64,000 nucleotides of DNA from Yponomeuta sedellus (Eukaryota; Arthropoda; Insecta; Lepidoptera; Yponomeutidae): positions 9,821,001 to 9,885,000 of the forward strand of contig OW203732.1 of assembly GCA_934045075.1 (NCBI GenBank). Reading direction: 5' to 3'. The notes under the pieces were generated by a model. That model was not told the origin of the DNA and ran no database searches. It saw nothing but the letters and a program-made list of their open reading frames with translations. Shown here piece by piece: positions 9,311 through 18,064 of this stretch. Numbering within the stretch: the stretch's first letter is position 1; every line of letters begins with the position of its first letter. A program made the position numbers and the translations under genes.

Positions 9311-9424
9311 GACATGAAACTTGGTATTTATACTACTTAGAATACGCGCAATTAGTGATGCACATTGCGAGTCATTAGTGATTCTTAGAAGTGCTTAGGC
9401 TCAAAATTTTTCAGCCGCCCCTCG
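9298..9424 (-). mobile_element. 5' terminal part of the interrupted mariner
   Basis: If the LINE and one duplication copy are removed, this segment continues straight into the mariner leader and ATG at 3809. Read on the minus strand from 9424 it starts CGAGGGGCGGCTGAAAA, like mariner terminal inverted repeats, next to a TA at 9425-9426 that fits the TA target. The opposite terminus is missing. Confidence 0.7.
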
Positions 9425-9433
9425 TAGGTACAA

Positions 9434-9503
9434 ACTGTCAGATAAGTCAGTTTGTATGTATGTTCTTTCTAAAGTACATACATAAAAACTGACTTATCCG
9501 ACT
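9434..9503. repeat. Inverted repeat just before the RINT1 exon
   Basis: Arms GATAAGTCAGTTTgTATGTATGT and its near complement (ACATACATAaAAACTGACTTATC) surround a loop of about 14 nt. It ends about 30 nt before the exon at 9533. Confidence 0.7.
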
Positions 9504-9532
9504 TTGTAAGCGGTCGTGTTATCGTTTTACAG

Positions 9533-9660
9533 AATTGGAGATAGACGCGACTTTGTCGCTGAAGGACGTCGAAGTGCGCGCACGCAAGCTGGCCCTAAAC
9601 GAGGCGTCGAGGAAGAGTTCCGACATCACGATTTACGGAGATACTACTGAGCAGGAAACT
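9533..9660 (+). CDS. RINT1: RINT1 exon A
   Basis: Acceptor TTTTACAG before 9533, donor GTAAGT at 9661. It starts with two bases that finish a codon, then LEIDATLSLKDVEVRARKLA..., ending EQET in phase 0. Confidence 0.82.
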
Positions 9661-12600
9661 GTAAGTACATCTCACTGAAATCATTATGGACGAGAGTTAG
9701 AGCGGTAGTGACAATGGGTGATTGTTCGAATAAGAGTTATCGACTGATTCTATTTAGATGCGAGAGCTGCGCATTCGGTTAACATTTACTCGATACGAAT
9801 AATTTGACCGTGTTATGCAGAAACATGAGGGAACAGCTTGGAAAATCATGGGGGAAGCCTATGTCCTGCAGTGGGCGTCAAATGGCTAATAATAATGATC
9901 ATGCAGAAACATTCCAACTCATCTTTTGAACGGTTATAAAACCTGAAAACCTATTTAGAGGCTAAAAATTTCACCAATGCCGGGATTCGAACCCGCAACC
10001 TCTGGCTATCCATGCCAGCGCTCTACCAATAGGTTATAAAACCTATTTATAACATTGTTTTTTTTCAACCCTTTTATATTTGTAACCGCTCTGACATTAA
10101 ACACAACTGAGGCGTATGGCACAAAACAAGGTTATACATAAAAGCGTTTATCTAGAGAGTTGAGTTTGAATGTTTCTTCGTACATTTCATAATGGACATT
10201 GCCATTATGAAATGTACGAAGCACTCTAACCACATAAAATGTGGTAACCGTGCTTATCTTGTAACACGACTAAGGAATGTTCATAAAGCGAATGAGATCT
10301 GTAATGATCGTGGCAAGTGGCTGACCTTTGTTCTCTGCCTAACTCTCCGAAATACTCGTGTGTGTGTATATGTTATATCTTTATTTCTTTTGTAACACTA
10401 CCCCCTCCAACGGTAACTACACGGTTTTGCTCTTAGCCTATTATCTTAGCGTGACATCTTATTCCAACAGATTAATCTTATAGCCAACACGACCATGCCC
10501 TCATCCGATCTACCGATTTTGGACTCTGACGAGGAAGAGTCCGGAGTGTTCGGGGAAGCTCCAGCGCTGCTGGCGCATCTCCGCGACGCAGGACTCACGT
10601 CCTTAGCCGCCCACATACTGCTGGAGTTCAAGGCAGCGCTGCGGGACTATAAGAAGCAGAAGTAAGTGTTTCAGTGGTCAACCCTTCACTCCCTAAAAGT
10701 TGCCTCCGACCACATGCGTCTGGTGTTCAAGGCTGCGGGACTATTTTAACCATAAGTAAATGATTCAGTAGTCAACTCCTTACTCGCTACAAGACGCTTT
10801 AAGGGGTGACCCCATGTTGACTAGTGCCTTAAATGGTATACACAATAAGTGAGCAACAGAAATCTTAATTGAAGTTAATCTTTCACTTCACTTCAAATCT
10901 ATCTCCGATGGCCTAGGTTCATGGTGATAGGTTGTAAAATAGTTATCATCATTTTTGAGATTCATGTTATCACTTCCGAAATTGTGGGCTACGGGTACTT
11001 CAAATATATCACATACTCGTATAGGCATTGGTGAATAGACGGTAAAAGAGTGACAATTATTGTAATTAAATAATGTACTATACCTATTAGGTATGTATTT
11101 CCTGTCCGTGGCTAATTTAATTTTGGTTGCAAATAAATTCATTTCAATTTTATTACGAATTATATTTGTATGAAACAACGCCGATGCTGTATGAAACAAC
11201 GTACAATCGGAAGACGTCTTTCCATTTTGCTTTGCATACCACGGTCATTTGAAGCCACAATTTGCCTCTTACAATATGGACGGTAATATGTGTAAACGAG
11301 ATGCAATTAGTCGATTTTTTTGAAAGAAAGTTTTTTTTGACCTTGCTACAGAAATTATTCAATCAAAACGCATGTTATTGTGACCATGTCGTTTGATGGA
11401 GGACAGTGAGAAAAATAATTAGAACTCGTTTTCGTTCATCCGAGTGAAACGTCTGATTTCACCTTATTTTCTGCAGGTGGCACGCAATGACGCAGGTGGA
11501 AGAAATGGCGCTGTCGGTATCGCCGGCTCTTTGCCGGCCGCTGGGCGGACTTTGCGCTCGCCTACACGCTGCCAATGCCAAGCTGGCGCCGCCATTGTCG
11601 GCCAAGCTACGCTCTCACGTGACCGCTGAGGTCGACCAATACGTGTTTGAGGTGAGTGAATCTTTGAAATGAAATGACTATTAGAATTAGTGACTCTCTG
11701 GCACGGTTAGCCAGAGGTCGCGGGTTCGAGTCCCGGCATGGGTGGAATTTTTAGCCTTTAAATAGGTTTTTAAAATATTAGAATTAGGTTCTAATATTTT
11801 AAAAACCTATTTAAAGGCTATGACTAAGGCCCGCTTGCGTCAGCACGGGTTAGCTCATTTAACTCGAGTTAACCGGTTTAAATGATCGATTTAGCCAGTT
11901 AACCCGAGTTAACTGAGCTAACCCGGGCTGATGCAACTGGGCCTAAGTGATCTTAATTTGTTGTATCTATCGGTTATCTCGTAATTATAGCAAAGTCAAC
12001 TCAGACAAATTGTTGTTAAGTCCGCTATAACATCCAGATCAAATCGAACAGAAGCAAACCAAACTCTTCCCGTGGGCCCTCTTTTATGAAACTACAATTC
12101 ATGGCTTACTATGACTATTTGATGTACATTGCATCCTTGATTAACTCACACGTAACAAGTAGACTCTGCTATGCAATGGACCTGGAATTGTCATAATAAA
12201 CTACTAATTACAGTTTTATGAAACAGAGCCCAGGAGACAAGTTTGAATAAATGATTAACACTATTTTAGGTGAATGTTCTGTTTGATTCGACCTGAATTT
12301 TATAGTGTGCCTAACTGAAAGTGGTCTTAGTCTTCATAGAGGTACTATTTCCAGGAGGTGGTGCTGGAGAGCTGGTGGAACACTGGTGGCATAGTACAGT
12401 TCACGTACGACGTGAAGCGTAACCTCGTGCCGGCATTCGCGCCGCCCACCAAGCTTGCCACTGACCTCAAGTTGTTGCCCAAGTGAGTTTACCCCGTAAT
12501 CAATCAGCCACTCAAATCAAAAGGCCACCCAACCACTTGCCCACTGCTGGACATAGGCCCAAGGCACGCCAATTTCTTCTGTTCTCGGGCATCCTCATCC

Positions 12601-13383
12601 AGCCATCAACGGATTAGCGTTTCAAGTGCTAAGATATGTGAACTCATCAGCCTGAATGCCGCTTGTCTAACTAGGAATAATGTGTCTATCTAAAATAGAG
12701 GTGGTGGGTTCGATTCATATTGGAGGCCGCCGTGGTTGGTTTATGGTCATTGTATTTATATTGTGGTGTCCTTCCTGGTTGCCACAGCATAGGGTATCCT
12801 AGTTTGGGACCAGGGCAAGTGATTTGTTTTTATGCCTGAATCTATTATTATTATACTCTATTGCAAACGAAAAACACAAAAAGGAATAAAATTTAAGAAA
12901 ATACATGTACAAAAGCGAGCTTATCTCGGTGAGAGATTTCTTCCAGCAGACCTTGGGGAGTCTGAGTGGAGATGTGAAGCGGGCTATTGTTGCAAAGTAA
13001 TAATAAAAAAATACTGAATTAATATTTTCCCTAATTCTCACTGCTCTAAAACGGAGTTTACCTACAATTTGTGATGAGAAACATCATAAAGAAATCTGTC
13101 TTTATGAGGTTTCTTATCGCAAATTGCAGCTGAAACTCCTAATCCGAGCAAATCACAGTCACAACGTCTCCTTCCTTCCAGACTCCTAGAAGCGTGCAAG
13201 CTCCTTAACTTAGACTACAACGACGCGCGCCATCTCCGCGCCAGTCTTGCTAAGGGCTCCGACGATGACCCTATCCACCTCAAGAACATCCGCCACTTGC
13301 ATCCAGCGGAGGCCATGCAGATCCTGAGCCAGCGCACTGACCTCGGCGATGACTCCCCGCCCTCCGTTCTGGAGTTGTTCTGA
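9533..13383 (+). CDS. RINT1: RINT1/TIP20-family vesicle-tethering protein, last five coding exons
   Basis: Exons 9533-9660, 10471-10661, 11477-11651, 12355-12482 and 13182-13383 join in frame across GT/AG introns into the C-terminal ~273 residues, ending ...SVLELF with TGA at 13381. Landmarks: HVTAEVDQYVFEEVVLESWW, then NTGGIVQFTYDVKRNLVPAF, then KLLEACKLLNLDYNDA, then HPAEAMQILSQRTDL. These line up with the C-terminus of RAD50-interacting protein 1 (the animal relative of yeast Tip20), where an NxGGxxQxxxDxxRNLxPxF block precedes ACxxLNL. Known: RINT1 is in the NRZ/Dsl1 complex at the ER, tethering Golgi-derived vesicles. The 5' exons lie left of the window or beyond the transposon stack, so the preceding intron is probably more than 9 kb. 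A possible 3' UTR intron runs 13435-13951. Confidence 0.88.
9943..10032 (-). repeat. tRNA-derived SINE, family A
   Basis: Reverse complement shows a box-B motif GGGTTCGAATCCCGGCA, anticodon-like arm and the tail AGCCTCTAAATAGG. It lies in a RINT1 intron. Confidence 0.82.
10176..10221. repeat. Perfect 20-bp inverted repeat
   Basis: CTTCGTACATTTCATAATGG at 10176-10195 and its exact complement at 10202-10221, loop of 6 nt. In a RINT1 intron; no flanking element recognised. Confidence 0.85.
10270..10355 (-). repeat. Dispersed repeat fragment, family G
   Basis: Shares the GTGGCAAGTGGctgacCT...TCTGCCTA signature with copies near 23110, 34731, 38745 and 58960. Confidence 0.4.
10471..10661 (+). CDS. 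RINT1: RINT1 exon B
   Basis: Acceptor TTCCAACAG, donor GTAAGT at 10662. Encodes INLIANTTMPSSDLPILDSD... with an acidic DSDEEE patch, ending RDYKKQ plus two bases of a Lys codon. Confidence 0.83.
11477..11651 (+). CDS. RINT1: RINT1 exon C
   Basis: Acceptor TTTTCTGCAG, donor GTGAGT at 11652. Encodes (K)WHAMTQVEEMALSVSP... through AEVDQYVFE, phase 0. Confidence 0.85.
11697..11820 (+). repeat. SINE family A, 3' half followed by its inverted tail
   Basis: The tRNA-like part (GCACGGTTAGCCAGAGGTCG, then box B) runs into the tail. At 11752-11783 the tail forms a perfect 32-bp palindrome arm with 11789-11820, loop TTAGG. Confidence 0.85.
11828..11943. mobile_element. Foldback MITE, PIF/Harbinger-like
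   Basis: A 116-bp element flanked by TAA (11825-11827 and 11944-11946). Arms of about 50 bp start GGCCCGCTTGCGTCAGC and end GATGCAACTGGGCC, around 85% complementary by eye. TAA duplication with GGCC-type ends fits PIF/Harbinger. Confidence 0.72.
12355..12482 (+). CDS. RINT1: RINT1 exon D
   Basis: Acceptor TATTTCCAG, donor GTGAGT at 12483. Encodes EVVLESWWNTGGIVQFTYDV..., the best conserved RINT1 block, ending DLKLLP plus two bases. Confidence 0.88.
12536..12795. repeat. Degenerate LINE-type repeat
   Basis: Contains CCCACTGCTGGACATAGGCC, a stretch common at the 3' ends of lepidopteran LINE copies (compare 46865-46920). In a RINT1 intron. Confidence 0.4.
12796..12995 (+). repeat. Dispersed repeat, family F
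   Basis: TTATTGCAAACGAAAAACA...AGCGAGCTTATCTC...ATTTCTTCCAGCAGACCTT...: same layout as 50955-51070 and 25001-25175. Confidence 0.55.
13053..13139. repeat. Imperfect 40-bp inverted repeat
   Basis: GGAGTTTACCTACAATTTG... pairs with ...CAAATTGCAGCTGAAACTCC; the central arms ATCATAAAGA/TCTTTATGAG are close. Likely a small MITE ending 43 bp before the last RINT1 exon. Confidence 0.6.
13182..13383 (+). CDS. RINT1: RINT1 last coding exon E
   Basis: Acceptor CCTTCCAG. Encodes (K)LLEACKLLNLDYNDARHL... to VLELF, stop TGA at 13381-13383. Confidence 0.88.
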
Positions 13384-13783
13384 GGGTACGACGCCAGGGG
13401 CATATAAAGAGTTTGTATGCCCGTGCCCATAAAGGTAAGTGCTTGCTACTCTGTAATCTTCGGAGTAGCTTTGAGGCTGCGGTAGCCACCGTATGAGATC
13501 AGAAACGAAATTGCGGCACGATTTGGTCTACTGTGCTATTTATAGGAGTCACTATCTAGTGGAGAAAAGCTGCGTTTTCTGCTCGTGTTTTTGATCAAAT
13601 ATTTCATAGAACAATGCAAACAATGGGTGTTCTTTGTTGTTTATTCTGTACAAAACACACTGAAACAACGACGTCTTTTTTAATGACCGAATAGTTTGGC
13701 AGTGCTATTAATATTTGGACAACAACGCAACATCGTCATTACTCTGTGGACGCGCCACGCTAGCGAAAATCAAATACTGTTGT

Positions 13784-13789
13784 AATAAA
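13784..13789 (+). promoter_or_regulatory. Possible RINT1 poly(A) signal
   Basis: AATAAA about 400 nt past the RINT1 stop. If the 3' UTR intron 13435-13951 is used, a later AATAAA near 14514 would serve instead. Confidence 0.4.
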
Positions 13790-13951
13790 AGTTCGGTGTC
13801 TGCACTCAAAACGTCGCACAAAAGCCGACGTTAGAAAACGTTATATGACGGTAAAAATGTGTGTATACGTGTGTGTTTTGTATAGGATACATACATAAAA
13901 GCATTAGTATATAGCCATATCTGAAATTATTTGTGTATTGTATGCTTGCAG

Positions 13952-15930
13952 GAGACGCGGCTTAAGACTGTGTTCGAATTGGAACTTTATTTGTATTTAT
14001 CGAAAACGTATCAGTTCGAACTCGTTCAATACTTATGGTAGTGACACTGTAAGTATTAAAGTGATGGCGTCCTGTTGTAGGTTTGTGTTGTCAGCCATAA
14101 AATGGTTGATAATTATTGTCAAACTCACATTTGTGGCTGAAAAAGTATGCTGTGATCAATCTCCATAGTGTGATTATGAATATGTAACTTCCTGGAGGTT
14201 TTCTTATTCTAGAATGTAATGTCATGAAGTCAGATGTTTATGATAAGGGTTGATTTCAAGTCGGGCTTAATCCTGGTTTAGAGAAGATTGTACAAGTTTG
14301 GGATGACTTTGCACATGCACAAAAAAGATGTTTGTGCAAAGGCGAGCTTAATACTAATAAGTGTTTTCTTCATGATAATGGAATTGGGTAGTCCCATGAA
14401 AGATTTCTTGCAAAAAAAAATATTAGTCCTAAATTATACTATATCATTTTATATAATTAATGTCGCTGTAATTTCGGTGTTCCATAAAGAATATTCTATC
14501 TATGTCTATTACAATAAAATGACATTGTCATAATAAGTTATAATAAATTAACAAAATACACACTATAATACAACAAAGAAATATATACCTATATAAAATT
14601 TACTTATATCATAAGATTTACACTGAAGTTCGAAGTAGTGCTTACGGAATCCACTTTTAAACACGTCTACAGATGGCGTTTATGCAGCGGTAGCGCGTTC
14701 CACAAGCGCACCGCTGTCACAGTAAAGGAATTCTAATAGCCTACCATACAATGCAAGGGGATGTCAAGAAGCATGTCTTTGCATGGCCGCTGATGGCAAC
14801 TAGGTACGCCACGAAGGGCGAGATACTAGTCGATAGCGGGTTTTTAAACGAGACAGCGTAAGCGATCAGTTTTGTTCGCACAAAGTTACTTTGTAGTGCC
14901 AAATATTTAAGATACTTGAGAGGGATACGTCAATGAATTCTTTTGATAACACTATTGATGGTGCAAGAATCCATGGTATATAATACCCGGTTGGTTGTAT
15001 AAGATGAATCGAAACCAACGGTCAAGGCTAGCCTAAATTCAAATATTTCTAGTGTACACATATAGTACGAAATAGATACTTGATGTTTACTTATATCCAT
15101 CGTGTCGTCTTACGACACCAAATACAATTATAGCTGTATGTGTTACGGTATTACCTACTTAAGAAATAAGAGTTACTGTTTTATTATTTTTTTAATAATA
15201 ATAATTTATATTCGTTGTGATTATACACTGATGCATTTACAAGATTGTAATTTATTTATTTTATATAGTAATAAGAAAAACACATTATTTTTATATTCAA
15301 ACGTTTATTTCAACAGTTGTGGCTCTCGTAATATTAAGTGGCATTGTACTTTAAAAGTTTTTGATCAGTAGCCGATCTATTGGCGTTATTCATAAGTTAT
15401 ACAATAGACGCTCTCTGGCAAATTTAATTGTATGACAAATTATAATCACATTAATAAGAAACCACATTACAATACATAAGATAAGAATATTCTTTATTGT
15501 ACATACATATTCAATAACTATAAAAAAATAATTACACACATGCATGGCACAAAGTGTACCCGTTCATAAATAGCAACTTCTGCCGTAGCTAAATTAACAC
15601 AAATAAAGATTATGAAACTCTTCATATTGTTTTGATTCGAATTCCCAGTTAATTTAAAACGTTATACATATAAAAAGTGATTGTTTACCTATAGCTAAAT
15701 TATTAGGAAAAGGCCAGTTTCCATGTAACGTGGAAACCATTAACCACAACAAAATAAAATAAGTTATAATATACTTTATTTATTTTTTATCATAGACGGC
15801 GTGAAATGGCATTCCTAATCCAAGCACGTTTACTATTCGTTACGCTCGTAAACACGTTCTCAGAGCAACAATTGACATTCCATTGTCATTGATTAACATA
15901 GTAAAGGTATATAAATTATTTATTTATCGA
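13952..15930. other. AT-rich intergenic stretch
   Basis: No convincing coding sequence; only short AT-rich ORFs. Contains AATAAA near 14514, a GC-richer patch at 14650-14860 of unknown origin, and a family F terminus (GATAAGAATATTCTTTATTG) near 15480-15500. Confidence 0.5.
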
Positions 15931-15952
15931 CTTGGAAAATCAACTCGCAAGT

Positions 15953-16090
15953 CACGTGACAAGCATGTGACCCAATGCGTCACGGAACCCAGGCAGGCGT
16001 GTCGAAACAGTCAATGGATACACCCAGCGACGCCTGCGTACTCAACTCAGTTATAAAAGGTCTTGTACTCAACATCTGATCAACTTTTAC
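15953..16090 (+). promoter_or_regulatory. Candidate TATA-type promoter
   Basis: CACGTG at 15953-15958, TATAAAAG at 16052-16059, then a pyrimidine-rich start region near 16080. The only nearby ATG (16149) opens nine codons before a stop, so any transcript would need splicing or be non-coding. Confidence 0.35.
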
Positions 16091-16359
16091 ATTTTGAAGT
16101 TTCTGTCTATCTAATTAACCTATCCTAACCTGTCTTACAATCCTCGTAATGAACGGAGTTTTTTTTTCTGCTTATTGATCGTTTCTTCCACTTTCTCTGC
16201 CGTTTTGGGCTAAGGTCGAGTTTATGTTGTATGAAGAACATTTATAAATAGAAAGTATCTCAAAACGTTGATCCTATTTTAGAACCGGTGCCTTTTTCTC
16301 CACTACAATACGGCCCTAAAGCACCGAGGCAGCGGCTTACATTTTACACTGTAAGTACA

Positions 16360-16430
16360 TTGCCATTCAGCAAACAGAATATAAATTCTTAACGTTGAAA
16401 TAAATTGATTTGATTTGAACTAAAACTTTT
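16360..16430 (+). repeat. LINE 3' terminus relic
   Basis: Ends AATAAATTGATTTGATTTG, a short pentanucleotide tail of the kind left by LINE insertions. Confidence 0.45.
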
Positions 16431-16794
16431 GGAAGCACTACAGATTGTTTTTTTTATCTGGTTTTATTTAGGAACTTTGGTCACACGGTGCCAATGATAG
16501 TTCCGTCGTGCCCTTGAAAGATTAACTTACGGTAAAAATCAACCGACAAAAAATATTTGATGTGACACCAGGGTCAATAACTATAATTAAGAGCCAAGAA
16601 AAATAAAGAATTTTTTTTGACTTAATTTTATAAAACATTCGGACGGCCCATATTAATATGTAAAGTCAGCCATTAAACACTTCAATAGAACAATACTTTT
16701 ACCAATTAACCAGAATTTATCAACTGTCGCTTTAAAGAGTATTTTATGCCATTCCTCCTTGTGGCATGTTAATGTTCGTGTATTTTTAAGTAAG

Positions 16795-16930
16795 CTGCAC
16801 GGCACACGTCTTCTCTCAGAGAGAGTACGAGGAGCCCAACCACCACGCGTGCCCACCGCGGACTGGCAATTTCAAACGCTGATGTATGAACACCAGAAAT
16901 TCGCGATTTTTCCTTCACAACTGTGAAGCA
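16795..16930 (-). repeat. SINE family E fragment
   Basis: GTGCCCACCGCGGACTGGCA, then AAACGCTGATGTATGAACA and TTTTTCCTTCAC; the same order occurs at 46955-47170. Confidence 0.6.
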
Positions 16931-16946
16931 AACTTTTCGCTAACAG

Positions 16947-17165
16947 GCGAAGAACTCATCACAGCACATCACACCAATATTATGAAGGCGAAAGTTTGTG
17001 AGTGTGTACGTTCGTTACTTCTTCACATCTAAACGGCTGGAGCGATTTTAATAAAATTTGGTATGGAGTTAACTGACATCCTGGATTAGCACATAGGCTA
17101 CGTTTTACTGCGGGAAAATATCTTATTCCCAGGGGAAAATCGATAAACCGCGGGGTACAGCTAGT
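16947..17165 (+). mobile_element. Lep1-like Helitron copy
   Basis: TCACACCAATATTATGAAGGC, then GCGAAAGTTTGTGAG..., ending AACCGCGGGGTACAGCTAGT. A second copy is at 43441-43656. The CTAGT end after a GC-rich stem-like sequence fits non-autonomous lepidopteran Helitrons. No Rep/helicase is present. Confidence 0.6.
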
Positions 17166-17869
17166 ACTTCATATCCAAGAAAAATAAAAAGTAAAACGTC
17201 GAACTGAAAAATGTTTAAAATAAAAATAGAAGCGTGAGATTTACAGTACATTTGGCTTCCTAAAATAATTACTTACGTGTGTTATAAAAATACTTGCATA
17301 TATTTTAACTAACATTTTTAAACTAAAATATAGGCTAAAAGTCTTCAAATAACTACTCTAATTTTCAAGCAACTAAGGCCTTTTCTGCCGTTGATCGGCC
17401 ACTTAGATCCGAATTGTTTGTTAACATTTTAGCTCTAGGCTTTTTAGTTACCATTTAAATACTTTTACTAAAATCATAATATCACATTACACTGGCGGCG
17501 GCTACGAAAATAATCCCCGAATATTTCATTTACAGTTATAATAATTTTATTTTGTACTTCTTGAGTAGTACTTACCTTAACAGAGTAAAGAATACCAGTC
17601 ACACACAACTAACGAAACTAAAGTTTCATCGTAATAAAATGAATCATGCACTCTTCAATGAACTTCCAAACTTAATATTTACAATGAATTTTTCTACAAT
17701 TCGAAATCGTCTACCAATTCACTCATTAATTCGTAGGCTTAACTCCTCCATTCATAGTTCATTTCGTAGAAAGCACCAAAACTATGCACGGTTTTGTTTC
17801 TTCCCTCTCGCACTAAGCGCTAGGCCCAAAGCCGTAATAAAGGTAACACCTCCGCGTCTGGCACTCTCA
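17166..17869. other. 3' UTR and downstream flank of the phosphate cotransporter
   Basis: AT-rich. On the minus strand AATAAA (17551-17546) lies about 320 nt past the stop and is the best poly(A) signal. The apparent plus-strand frame across 17552-17980 is antisense to the last exon and not convincing. Confidence 0.45.
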
Positions 17870-18064
17870 TCACAATTTGACCTCTGCGTTTGCAGGGGTC
17901 GTGTTCTGAACGGGGGCTTCAATCTGCTGTTGCTTTCTCGGGTCTTCCTTCGACCTGTTCCACCATTGCTCGTCTGCTGACGCCCACGCCACGAACACCA
18001 AATTCGTCACGATAAAAACGGCCAGCGTTATCCAGAACACTAGACGCCACTGCACCAAGGTGCT
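17870..18064 (-). CDS. Phosphate cotransporter last exon
   Basis: Acceptor TTTCAG before 18064. [19 protein letters not shown] is TM12, then the hydrophilic tail to VKL; stop at 17872-17870. Confidence 0.85.
   Translation of the reverse strand, partial: STLVQWRLVFWITLAVFIVTNLVFVAWASADEQWWNRSKEDPRKQQQIEAPVQNTTPANAEVKL

Noticed and set aside
17552..17980. Plus-strand 142-codon ORF
   Set aside because: Antisense to the cotransporter last exon and 3' UTR; no domain.
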